A stretch of DNA of 64,000 nt, from the NCBI GenBank assembly GCA_016710935.1, contig JADJTY010000006.1, positions 124,001 to 188,000 on the forward strand, written 5' to 3'. Made by a program: the position numbers and the translations under genes. The notes beneath the pieces were generated by a model that was not told the origin of the DNA, did no database searches, and saw only the letters and a program-made list of their open reading frames with translations. This DNA is from Chitinophagaceae bacterium (lineage in GTDB: Bacteria > Bacteroidota > Bacteroidia > Chitinophagales > Chitinophagaceae). Shown here piece after piece: positions 46,613-55,310 of this stretch; position 1 is the first letter of the stretch, and each line of letters starts with the position of its first letter.

Positions 46613-48460
46613 ATGAAAAAGCCCCTGCTCCTTTTATGCATTGTTATTTTTTCTGCTGCCGCTGCTGCGCAGATAAAACCTTTCCGGTTTGCATTTCTTT
46701 CAGATACGCATATTGGCTCACCCGACGGCAAGGCTGAAGAGGACCTGCGCAGAACCGTGCAGGATATCAACAACAGCAACGATATCGAATTTGTGGTCAT
46801 AACCGGCGATATTACTGAACTGGGTACCCGTGAAGAACTTCCCCGCGCAAAAAAGATCCTTGATTCTTTAAAATTGAAATATTACATCATACCCGGCAAT
46901 CATGATGTGGGGTGGAGCGAATCCGGTGGCATGGATTTTATCAGCACCTTTGGCAGCGACCGGTTTGCTTTTGATCACCGGGGCATTCGCTTTATTGCCT
47001 GTTCATCAGGCCCCTATGTTCGTATGAGCGATGGACATATACCACGTGATGCCATGACCTGGATGAAAAATATACTGGATACAACCCATGTAAACATGCC
47101 GGTGATATTTTTAAACCACTACCCCATGGATAACCAGATGGATAACTGGTATGAAGTAACCGAACTGTTTAAAACACGAAATACTATTTTATTCCTGTGC
47201 GGTCACGGACATGCAAACAAAGTTTTAAATTTTGAAGATATACCCGGTATTATGGGCCGTTCGAACCTGAGGGCCAAACAACCCGAAGGTGGATACAATG
47301 TAGTGGATGTGCGTGCAGATTCCATTTTATTTACCGAAAGAAAACCGGTTAGCGGAAACATGAAAAGCTGGGCTGGTATACAAGTGGAGCAACATCATTA
47401 CGATATAAACAAGAAGTTTACACGACCCGATTATACAGTGAACACACAATATGCACAGGTAAAAGAAAAATGGTTATTCAGTTCGGATGCCAATGTTATT
47501 TCAACACCTGCTGTAACAAATGGCCTTGTTATTTTTGGAAACCAGCAGGGAGGGGTAAGTGCTTTGTCTTTAAAAAATGGCAAAGAAAAATGGGCCTTTA
47601 CAACAATGGGTGCCATTTATTCTTCGCCTGCAGCCAGCAATAACAGGATCGTATTTGGCAGCACTGATGGCTATATATATTGCTTAAATGAAAAAGGCAA
47701 AGAAATGTGGAAACTAAAGACCGGTACGGCAGTACTGGGTTGCCCGCTGATAGAAAACAATATCGTATACATAGGTGCAAGCGATCATAATTTCCGTGCT
47801 GTTGATGTAAATACCGGGAAAGAGATCTGGCGTTTCAGCGGACTCCGGGGACCCGTTGTAAGCACGCCGGTTATCAATAACCATGATATTATTTTTGGTG
47901 CCTGGGATACTTATTTATATTCATTGAATAAACTAACGGGCAGGCTTAACTGGAAATGGAGTAACGGATCTGCGGTAAGAAACTACTCCCCTGCTTCCTG
48001 TATCCCTGTAGTAAAAGATGATGTTATTTACATTGTTGCACCCGACCGGTATACCAGTGCCATTGATGCCATCACCGGCCAAACCATCTGGCGTTCAAAA
48101 GAAGCAGGTGTTAGGGAATCGATAGGCCTGTCAGCCGACGGAAAATATATTTACGGCAAAACCATGAATGATACCATTGTAGCTTTCGCCACAGGCAGGG
48201 AAGCACAAAACGCTGCCTGGAAACTTCATGCAGGATTTGGTTATGAGCACGCCCCTTCTATGTTAATTGAGAAAGATGGCACTATTTTCTTTGGCACACG
48301 CAATGGTGTTGTGTATGCCATTGATTCCCGGCAACAAAAGGTTGCCTGGGTACATAAAATTGATAACTCGATGGTGAATACGGTTAAAGTAATAGATAAG
48401 AAAAACCTGGTCATTTCTACCATGGATGGTAAAGTGGTATTACTGCAGGTTACAGAATGA
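46613..48460 (+). CDS. Secreted metallophosphoesterase fused to PQQ-like beta-propeller
   Basis: A 615-residue protein: signal peptide (1-19), a calcineurin-like phosphoesterase domain (about 22-230: LSDTHIGS, ITGDITELG, PGNHDVGWS, FLNHYPMD, CGHGHAN, giving the full metal-binding set), and a propeller of PQQ/BamB type (about 270-615) with repeating GLVIFGNQQG...LKNGKEKW blades (KEKWAF, KEMWKL, KEIWRF, RLNWKW). The enzyme half would hydrolyse a phosphate ester in the periplasm; the propeller likely binds a partner or substrate. The fusion joins two domains commonly found apart. Confidence 0.88.
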   Translation: MKKPLLLLCIVIFSAAAAAQIKPFRFAFLSDTHIGSPDGKAEEDLRRTVQDINNSNDIEFVVITGDITELGTREELPRAKKILDSLKLKYYIIPGNHDVGWSESGGMDFISTFGSDRFAFDHRGIRFIACSSGPYVRMSDGHIPRDAMTWMKNILDTTHVNMPVIFLNHYPMDNQMDNWYEVTELFKTRNTILFLCGHGHANKVLNFEDIPGIMGRSNLRAKQPEGGYNVVDVRADSILFTERKPVSGNMKSWAGIQVEQHHYDINKKFTRPDYTVNTQYAQVKEKWLFSSDANVISTPAVTNGLVIFGNQQGGVSALSLKNGKEKWAFTTMGAIYSSPAASNNRIVFGSTDGYIYCLNEKGKEMWKLKTGTAVLGCPLIENNIVYIGASDHNFRAVDVNTGKEIWRFSGLRGPVVSTPVINNHDIIFGAWDTYLYSLNKLTGRLNWKWSNGSAVRNYSPASCIPVVKDDVIYIVAPDRYTSAIDAITGQTIWRSKEAGVRESIGLSADGKYIYGKTMNDTIVAFATGREAQNAAWKLHAGFGYEHAPSMLIEKDGTIFFGTRNGVVYAIDSRQQKVAWVHKIDNSMVNTVKVIDKKNLVISTMDGKVVLLQVTE

Positions 48461-48502
48461 GGGAGTGAAAGGCATGGTCAAATCTAGTCAATTACCAGGC
48501 TT

Positions 48503-49042
48503 TTAAAAGAACCCGGGGTTATCAAACCGGACACGGTATTGCCAGTGCGTGTTTAGGATAGTATCTTTTTCGGGATATGCTCTTTGCCGGATATTTTTAC
48601 CTGAAGGATAGTAAGACAGGTTTTCCCGGATATCTACTTTTGTATCCAACGTGCGTTTGCTGACATATATTTTTATCGTACTGTCTTTAAAAACATCAAA
48701 TGCATAAATAAACTTTGTTCCCAATTGGCTGTAATGGCGGTCAATTTCCGTACCCAGGTTGGCGGGTAGTTTTTTAAACACGTCTGCCTCCCCGGATGCA
48801 GGCATGTACCTGAAAGCATGGTAAGCATCATCTGCATGAATATGCTGATGAATCAACGGCATCTTTTCTATAATAGCCAATGCCAGGCTATCATAAAGCG
48901 GCAGCCTGTTAATTACCGATGTATCAAATGTATGATTGTTGTATGCAGTTAAGGCCTTATTCTCGGTTTTGCAACCGGCAGCTGCAAGCAGGCATATTAT
49001 GACCGGCAGCCATAAAAATGATGTGCGAAAAAATACCAGCAT
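48503..49042 (-). CDS. Lipoprotein of unknown function
   Basis: About 179 residues from the start at 49042 (MLVFFRTSFLWLPVIICLLAAAGC), giving a lipobox with Cys24; 49072 is also possible. The mature part has a predicted helical front (DTSVINRLPLYDSLALAIIEKMPLIHQHIHADDAYHAFRYM) and a beta end (YVSKRTLDTKVDIRENLSYYP). No family recognised. Upstream neighbour is YihY on the same strand. Confidence 0.6.
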   Translation of the reverse strand: MLVFFRTSFLWLPVIICLLAAAGCKTENKALTAYNNHTFDTSVINRLPLYDSLALAIIEKMPLIHQHIHADDAYHAFRYMPASGEADVFKKLPANLGTEIDRHYSQLGTKFIYAFDVFKDSTIKIYVSKRTLDTKVDIRENLSYYPSGKNIRQRAYPEKDTILNTHWQYRVRFDNPGFF

Positions 49043-49107
49043 ATGTTTATTGTATTTACTTCTTAAAAACATATTTTTCGTCTACACGTTTTAGTTACTA
49101 TAAATTT

Positions 49108-50016
49108 TCACCTGTTTTTCCTTTGGGTATGTTCATAAAATGCTGCATGTAAAACCGGCTGTATGGGTTGTTTCAGGTGCACTCCCCAGACCTTGGTAAA
49201 CGCGGCACCAAAGTAAAATATGAGTGAGGCATAAAAAACAAACAACAACAATAATACAACAGACGCAGAAGCCCCGTACACCACACCAATATTGCTGTTT
49301 ATTAAAAGTAATTTTAAAACAATTACTCCGGCATTGTATAAAATACTGGTTAATAATGCCCCGGTAAACGCAACCCGCCAATTAGGTCTTCCATCAGGCA
49401 GGTAGCGGAACAATACCATGAACCAGGTACAAACAATGGTAACTGAGAGTATAGTAGAAATGGTACCGTTTGAGTAAATGCCGCTTCCCGGTAATTTATC
49501 ATTCAAAAAATTGCCGAAAATGATCTTTAAACTTTCTGCGGCCAGTGATGCCATAAATAACACCCCGGTAAAAATAATAAGCAAGGTTGATTTTAATCGG
49601 GTAACCAATACCCCTTTAAATCTTTTCCCTGTCTTCTCTATCATCCAAAGCTGATTAAGTGAACTTTGTATAACCATAAATAAAGTAGTGGCTACAAAAA
49701 GTAAAAAGAAAAAACCTGCAATGGCTACCGGCAGGTTAATGGCCAGGCCACGTATACCCTGCAAAACTCCTACCAGCTGCCTCACACCATCATCACCCAA
49801 AACGCTGCCCAGTTCGTTAAAGAGGCCGTTACTTACCGAGCCCTTTTCAAAAAGCAAACTGAGCAATTGAATCAGCAGCATTAATATGGGTGGCAGTGCA
49901 AAGCTGGTAAAAAAGGCTGTGGCACCTGCCAGGCGCAGGGGGTCATTCTTAACCAATAACTTATAGGCATTCACCAACTGCCTGCCAAATTCTTTTATGT
50001 GTGTTACAAATTTCAT
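49108..50016 (-). CDS. YihY/BrkB family membrane protein
   Basis: A 302-residue protein with six hydrophobic segments. The family signature is seen in KNDPLRLAGATAFFTSFALPPILMLLI, the MIQSSLNQLWMIE segment and the C-terminal YGASASVVLLLLFVFYASLIFYFGAAFTKV. Members sit in the inner membrane; despite the old name ribonuclease BN, they are not RNases. The transported or scrambled substrate is not established. Confidence 0.88.
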   Translation of the reverse strand: MKFVTHIKEFGRQLVNAYKLLVKNDPLRLAGATAFFTSFALPPILMLLIQLLSLLFEKGSVSNGLFNELGSVLGDDGVRQLVGVLQGIRGLAINLPVAIAGFFFLLFVATTLFMVIQSSLNQLWMIEKTGKRFKGVLVTRLKSTLLIIFTGVLFMASLAAESLKIIFGNFLNDKLPGSGIYSNGTISTILSVTIVCTWFMVLFRYLPDGRPNWRVAFTGALLTSILYNAGVIVLKLLLINSNIGVVYGASASVVLLLLFVFYASLIFYFGAAFTKVWGVHLKQPIQPVLHAAFYEHTQRKNR

Positions 50017-50405
50017 TGCCTGTGCATCGTATTTATTTAATCAGGGGCTTTTTTTGTTACTGATATTAAGCTGCCACAAACAATTTACGTAAAAGGATTA
50101 AAATATAGCCCAAGTTTTCAGTTGCGTAACACCAAAGTTAAAATAACCTGATTTTTTAAGGTTGGTCGTGTTCAAATATAGACACCCGTAATTTAAATTC
50201 TGATCCCTGTATTCAAAGATTTAAAAGCTATATCCGGCGCAATGTGTTATCATCCAAAGATAGCCCGTTCAACATGACTGAATTTAAATGTATCACCAAT
50301 ATCTTACAAAACAAGTAATCATATTGAAACAACTGCTCGGTTAGTAAGCCCATAAAACATGTTGCAGGTAAATCCTATAATTATATTCCTTTATAAAGCA
50401 ATGTT
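50017..50405. other. 389-bp intergenic region without a gene
   Basis: Separates the starts/ends of two minus-strand genes (YihY upstream start at 50016 and the T9SS protein ending at 50406). I found no open frame with protein-like composition, no strong hairpin and no repeat. It includes a 10-bp palindrome AATTTAAATT near 50192, which may be chance in AT-rich DNA. Confidence 0.5.
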
Positions 50406-51614
50406 TTATTTTTTAACAATTTTTCTGTTTTCATTTGTTACATCGTCCTGATAATGCAGTAAATAGTAACCTGCTGCCAGCCCCTGAATAGGTATTACTG
50501 TTTTACTACCTGTATGGGGTAAACTGCGTACCAGTTTACCCGATGCATCCATAATGCTTAACCTTGCAGCACCATGCACCATTCCACTGCTGGTTACCGT
50601 TAGCAGGTTGGTAACGGGATTAGGATACGTTTCAAGTACAAAGCTGCCTTCCTTCACCCGGAGATTTACAACTTTGCTGTAGCTGCTGTTGCCATTTTTA
50701 GTAATTATTTTTAAGCGGTAATAGTTGATGCCTGTGGCGGGTCGTTCATCTTTAAACTGGTAGTTGCCGCCGGTTTTGTACCTGCCGGCAATAGTGGCAA
50801 TTTTAACGTACGATTGTCCATCCATGCTACGCTCTATCTCAAAGTAATCACCATCATCTTCTGCAAGGCTTGTCCAGTTAACCATATTATGTGTGCCTGC
50901 GTTACGGGCACTGATCTCTCCCATTTTAATATCAAGCGGTATAGTTAGCCCAACATAAACATCGTCAAAAAAATAATAGGCATTGTAGCCTATATCGGTA
51001 GCGGTACCCACAAAAACGGGAGCGCAACTGGCATCTGTAAAAAAGTTCCCTAACATGACTGCAGTATAAGCCGTTGCAGGTATAAAAGATCCAATAATGG
51101 TTGTCCATTGGGTTTTATCACTGATTACACTGGTATTGTAAACATGTGCCATATTATTTATCGGAAAATTACTGTTGTAGCTGGTAGTAAACTGTGCACC
51201 AATATTGTTAATGGCGTATTTTGAATTATCGGCCAGGCACACTTTAAATGAAACGTAATAAGTAGTGCCAATCGTAAGTGGCGTTGTTAGTGGTACATAT
51301 AAATACTCACGCAGGTCGGCCAGGTAAGAAGATGAAAAAGAACCATACTGCAATGCGCCTGCATAAGCCTGGCCGGTAGCAGGCACCTGGAAACCAAAAT
51401 AATTGGTGGGCACATCGGCATATATACTTCCCGAACAACTGTTCAGGTATTCGCAGCTATTCCGGCTGTTGCTCCAGCCGGTTGCATAGGTAAGCTGGCT
51501 GGCACTGGTTGGACAGGTTGAATAGGTTTCAAAACTAAAATTAGGCACTAAATTCTGGCCCTGCATTTTAAAACAGATAAAAAACATAAGTCCTGTCAGC
51601 ATGATTTTTTTCAT
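50406..51614 (-). CDS. Secreted protein with type A T9SS sorting domain
   Basis: A 402-residue protein: signal peptide (MKKIMLTGLMFFICFKMQG-Q), a jelly-roll-like front domain opening NLVPNFSFETYSTCP (residues 20-225), a linker MGEISARNAGTHNMVNWTS, and a C-terminal type A sorting domain (ETYPNPVTNLLTV ... LSIMDASGKLVRSL ... AAGYYLLHYQDD ... RKIVKK). The NxSFE-opening domain with scattered cysteines recurs in Bacteroidetes T9SS substrates that bind carbohydrates. Secreted through the outer membrane and probably cell-attached. Confidence 0.88.
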   Translation of the reverse strand: MKKIMLTGLMFFICFKMQGQNLVPNFSFETYSTCPTSASQLTYATGWSNSRNSCEYLNSCSGSIYADVPTNYFGFQVPATGQAYAGALQYGSFSSSYLADLREYLYVPLTTPLTIGTTYYVSFKVCLADNSKYAINNIGAQFTTSYNSNFPINNMAHVYNTSVISDKTQWTTIIGSFIPATAYTAVMLGNFFTDASCAPVFVGTATDIGYNAYYFFDDVYVGLTIPLDIKMGEISARNAGTHNMVNWTSLAEDDGDYFEIERSMDGQSYVKIATIAGRYKTGGNYQFKDERPATGINYYRLKIITKNGNSSYSKVVNLRVKEGSFVLETYPNPVTNLLTVTSSGMVHGAARLSIMDASGKLVRSLPHTGSKTVIPIQGLAAGYYLLHYQDDVTNENRKIVKK

Positions 51615-51815
51615 GCGCTAATATATTCCATTTTTAATAAAATAAGAAACACAGCCCATAGCTGTCTTGCAGTATGCGGCCATATCCCGGCAGTATCTTT
51701 ATTCTGAAATTTAGTAAAGCAGAACCATGTATTACATTACAAATGTTATGAGTAACGAAGAAGCCAAACCTCTAAGCCAATTAGCTAATACTAATTAATT
51801 CCATTATTTTACAGC

Positions 51816-52469
51816 ATGAACAAATCTGTTGTAATATGCTTTATCATTGCTTTTAACCTGGTACCTGTTTTAGGTGTATTATATTATGACTGGCAACCCT
51901 TTGAAGCTTTTTGGTTTTTTTGGGTAGAGACTTTAATAGTGGCCGTTTTTAATTGTATCCGTATTGTTTTTAGCCAGAGCAGGCAACCGGATAGTGTAAA
52001 CAATGCTCAACCGCTTTCCTATCATATTAGAAAAGGCTTTAAATATTTACTGATACGCATGGGCATCTTTTTATTTTACTCCATTTTCATTATTGTGTTT
52101 ATTGGATTTATAGCCAATAACAATGCAGATGTGGGTAACGTATTAAGTACCGTGCTTTTTCAAAACAGTTTTTTTAACCTCAGCTTACTGATCAGCTTTG
52201 CCAGCCAGCTGTATTACCTCGTCTTTTATTTTTTTAGAAGCGGTGTCTTCATAACATCCCGGCCCGAAAGCTACGCAGCAGTTTTTGACAGCAGGCAATT
52301 GATCATACATATTGCTGTTGTACTTGGTGCCCTGGGCGGTATATTTTTAGCAGAAAACACCGCTTATGGTGAATACAGCAGCACTTTTATTATCAGCTTA
52401 CTTTGTATATGCAAATGTGCAGCCGAGTTATATAATTATAAAGCTGCACCTGAAGTACAGGGTAAGTAA
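51816..52469 (+). CDS. DUF6498 family membrane protein
   Basis: A 217-residue protein with about six hydrophobic helices. The opening (VLGVLYYDWQPFEAFWFFWVETLIVAVFNCIRI) with the paired W and E residues is the DUF6498 motif. No function is known. Inner membrane. The next gene begins 112 bases downstream in the same direction. Confidence 0.78.
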   Translation: MNKSVVICFIIAFNLVPVLGVLYYDWQPFEAFWFFWVETLIVAVFNCIRIVFSQSRQPDSVNNAQPLSYHIRKGFKYLLIRMGIFLFYSIFIIVFIGFIANNNADVGNVLSTVLFQNSFFNLSLLISFASQLYYLVFYFFRSGVFITSRPESYAAVFDSRQLIIHIAVVLGALGGIFLAENTAYGEYSSTFIISLLCICKCAAELYNYKAAPEVQGK

Positions 52470-52581
52470 AGATGGTTGATTGAGGAGATATTATTTCATC
52501 ATTACGTCTGATGATCCCACCAAAGACTTTAGCCGGATAGTAAAAGTTTTACTTACATTTGCCCTTTATATAAAATCAAGC

Positions 52582-53757
52582 ATGAAATCATTAAAGTATT
52601 TGCAGTTATTGACTGTTTGCACAGTTATTCTTTTCTCCTGTAAAAAAAATACCGACTCCATTCAACTGGCTTTACCAACAGTTACAACTACCGGAATCAG
52701 TGCCATTTTTGGTAATACTGCATCAGCCGGTGGAAATGTGATGAGCGAAGGTGGCACACCTGTTACAGCCCGTGGTATTATCTGGGGAAAGGGTACCTCA
52801 CCACTTACCAAAACCGTTGATGGAACGGGAGCAGGCAGCTTTACCAGTAGTTTAACCGGATTGGAACCTTATACCATTTATTATGTTAAAGCTTACGCTA
52901 CCAATGCCAATGGTACTGCTTATGGCAATACTTATACTTTTCAAACAGGTGCTGCACCACCTCCTTTACCGGTAGATAACGACCCGCTTAATCCCGGCAA
53001 TCCTACCAATGCCATGCCCTACCCTTTTTTTTCTGAGAATTATTTAAAGAACAATAATTTTTACACCCTTTCTTATAGCGAAAGCCGTGGTATTCCGGTG
53101 TGGGTAGCCTGGCACCTGCAAAGTGAAAACTTAGGCAGTACGCCCAGACAGGATGATTTCAGGGGCGATGTAAACCTGCCACCCAGTTGGTACCAGGTGC
53201 AAACCTTTAGTTATAATGGCGTCGGATTCGACCGGGGGCATAATTGCCCCTCAGCAGACAGAACGCTATCCATCGCAGCTAATTCATCTACTTTTTTAAT
53301 GACCAATATAATACCCCAGGCACCTGCTTTAAACCAGGGCCCATGGGACGGCCTGGAAAATTTTATTAGAAACAGCCTGGTGGGCACTACCAACGAGGCG
53401 TACATTGTAATGGGCAATTATGGTAAGGGTGGTTATAATAATGTATCCAGTGTTATTGTAAACTCTATTGATGGCGGGTTGGTAACTGTACCCGCTAAAG
53501 TATGGAAAGTGGTAATTATAATGCCCAAGGGCAACAACGACCTTAGCCGCATAAACAGCAATACGGTTGTGCTGGCTGTAAATATGCCAAACGATAACCG
53601 GGTGTATACCGGTGGTGCTGCCAACGACTGGAGAACATACCGTACCTCAGTTGCTGCTATTGAAACTGAGGCTAATGCAGCCGGCGTTCCGTTAAACCTG
53701 TTTCAACGGATCGCTGATAGTGTGCGCCCGGCATTAAAGGCTAAAGTTTATCCTTAG
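52582..53757 (+). CDS. DNA/RNA non-specific endonuclease, lipoprotein
   Basis: About 391 residues from the ATG at 52582 (MKSLKYLQLLTVCTVILFSC), giving a lipoprotein signal with Cys20; an upstream TTG frame at 52480 is not needed. Residues about 30-125 are a fibronectin/Big-like front domain (TSPLTKTVDGTGAGSFTSSLTGLEPYTIYYVKAYATN), and residues about 150-385 the NucA/EndA-type nuclease with the DRGH motif (FDRGHNCPSADR) and the Asn in NIIPQAP. It would degrade extracellular DNA and RNA. Anchoring on the cell envelope suits nutrient scavenging. Confidence 0.92.
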   Translation: MKSLKYLQLLTVCTVILFSCKKNTDSIQLALPTVTTTGISAIFGNTASAGGNVMSEGGTPVTARGIIWGKGTSPLTKTVDGTGAGSFTSSLTGLEPYTIYYVKAYATNANGTAYGNTYTFQTGAAPPPLPVDNDPLNPGNPTNAMPYPFFSENYLKNNNFYTLSYSESRGIPVWVAWHLQSENLGSTPRQDDFRGDVNLPPSWYQVQTFSYNGVGFDRGHNCPSADRTLSIAANSSTFLMTNIIPQAPALNQGPWDGLENFIRNSLVGTTNEAYIVMGNYGKGGYNNVSSVIVNSIDGGLVTVPAKVWKVVIIMPKGNNDLSRINSNTVVLAVNMPNDNRVYTGGAANDWRTYRTSVAAIETEANAAGVPLNLFQRIADSVRPALKAKVYP

Positions 53758-53759
53758 TT

Positions 53760-53813
53760 ATTGCGAAAACCCCGCTGAGACACAATATTGCGATAACTCC
53801 GCTGGAGACGCAG
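53760..53813. repeat. Two tandem 27-base imperfect copies between convergent genes
   Basis: 53760-53786 and 53787-53813 are similar copies (ATTGCGAAAACCCCGCTGAG... and ATTGCGATAACTCCGCTGGA...), the second containing a CTCC-GCT-GGAG hairpin. They fill nearly all of the gap between the nuclease stop and the frame-corrected end of the P450 gene. Likely an intergenic repeat family. Confidence 0.55.
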
Positions 53814-53897
53814 GTTCAAAATCAACAAGGCTTAAAATGCATGCACAGCCCGTCTTTAGGGTGTTGTATGGGGATATGCGTATAAACCGGTTGATAA

Positions 53898-55145
53898 TTA
53901 TCCGGCAGCCGCCATGTATTTTTTTAATAAATGATACATCACCAATTTCATCTGCAGATCGGCAAAAGCATGGCCTAAACAAAAATGTTGTCCTGCACCA
54001 AAAGGAGCATAAGCATGCGGACATTTTTTGTGTTCGCTGATTTCGGGAGCAAACCTGTTCGGGTCAAATGTCTCGGGATCGCTCCAGTACTTGCTGTTAT
54101 TATGGTTATGAAAAAGTAATACGGTTACATTGGTACCTGCAGGTATATGGGTGTTCTCAAATTGCATATCCGTTTGGGCCTTGCGGGGAATAAGAATAAG
54201 CGGAGGATGCAAACGCAAGGTTTCTTTTATTACCCAACCCGTTTTTTCCAGTGCATCCAGGTGATGGTGAATGGCCCTGCCATCGGTAGCGATATCACTG
54301 TTTATGAGCCTGCATTCTTCCCTCAATAGTTGTTGCCAGTTTTGATGCATGGCCAGTTCGTAAATTATGCTGGTTAAAGAACTGGCAGTGGTATCATGCG
54401 CTGCCATAATAAAAAAAATAAGGTGGTCAATGATCTCATCATCACTCAGCATATTTCCTGCTTCGTCTTTTGCCAGGCATAAATTACTCAGCATATCATT
54501 GCCGGGTTGTTGCCTTCTTTCTTTTATAATGGTTGAAAAATAAGCCTGTAAAACTTTTCTGCCCTGCATGCCTTTGCCATAGGTGGTAAAAGGAAGGTTA
54601 ATGTGAAATGGCGTAATGGATGCGGTAACCATGTTTATAATGGCTTGATTGATATGCTGCAGGTTATTTGAAAAATCGAGGTTAAAAAAAACTTTTCCGG
54701 CCAGTTGTAAAGTAAGTTCTTTAATGAAGGGGAATACTTTAAACGCTGCATGCTGTACTAATTTTTTGTTGTATTCCTGTACAACAGGATTCATGGCTTC
54801 CAGGTAATGCTGTAATGCTTCTTTTTTAAAAGCGGTCTGCAAAATACCCCGATGGTGTTTATGTTCATCTCCATCCCGCAACATCAATCCGCCATGAAAC
54901 AATTCATTGATCAGCTCCCATCCGTCTGTACTGCTAAAATGTTTTGTTTGCTCTACCAGTACAAACCGGTTGCCCTCCGCCCCCATGATACAAACATAAT
55001 CCTTGCCAAACATTTGGTACTTAAAAATATTGCCGTATTGCTCTTGCTTTTTATTAAATAATTCCTGAGGCTTTTTTAAAAAGCGAATGGTGTCGCCAAT
55101 AAAGGGTAACCCTGTTGCGCCTGGAATATGCGTTAATGATGCCAT
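53898..55145 (-). CDS. Cytochrome P450 (C-terminus frameshifted)
   Basis: 415 residues from the start at 55145 (MASLTHIPGATGLPFIGDT). Marks: I-helix AAHDTTAS, ExxR in KETLR, and haem loop FGAGQHFCLGH with Cys389. P450s normally have 45-60 residues after the Cys, but here only 26 remain before a stop at 53898. In the other frame the lost tail continues at once (WRLPDNYQPVYTHIPIQHPK then DGLCMHFKPC) to a TGA at 53822-53824, so the full gene is 53822-55145, broken by one extra base in a run of seven A (T on the plus strand, 53919-53925). It lacks a membrane anchor. Substrate unknown; the redox partner is not nearby. Confidence 0.85.
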   Translation of the reverse strand: MASLTHIPGATGLPFIGDTIRFLKKPQELFNKKQEQYGNIFKYQMFGKDYVCIMGAEGNRFVLVEQTKHFSSTDGWELINELFHGGLMLRDGDEHKHHRGILQTAFKKEALQHYLEAMNPVVQEYNKKLVQHAAFKVFPFIKELTLQLAGKVFFNLDFSNNLQHINQAIINMVTASITPFHINLPFTTYGKGMQGRKVLQAYFSTIIKERRQQPGNDMLSNLCLAKDEAGNMLSDDEIIDHLIFFIMAAHDTTASSLTSIIYELAMHQNWQQLLREECRLINSDIATDGRAIHHHLDALEKTGWVIKETLRLHPPLILIPRKAQTDMQFENTHIPAGTNVTVLLFHNHNNSKYWSDPETFDPNRFAPEISEHKKCPHAYAPFGAGQHFCLGHAFADLQMKLVMYHLLKKYMAAAG

Positions 55146-55310
55146 ACTGTTATTGATGAAAAAATTACTGAAGTTTATTATCGGTTGCTGCGTATAACAA
55201 CAGAAACACACATTCATTTTATTGTGTTCAAAAACTAAATTAATAAAAAATGCCCATGTAAAAGTGGGTACCCCTAGTTAAGGTCCGGTTTGGGAAATAC
55301 AATACCAAAA

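Noticed and set aside
52480..52581. TTG-initiated extension of the nuclease gene
   Set aside because: The ATG at 52582 starts a proper lipoprotein signal; the extension would destroy it.
22784..55145. Idea of a steroid-modifying gene cluster (SDR, 5-alpha-reductase, P450)
   Set aside because: The P450 lies about 30 kb from the SDR pair with unrelated genes between, and no steroid ring-degradation genes are present.
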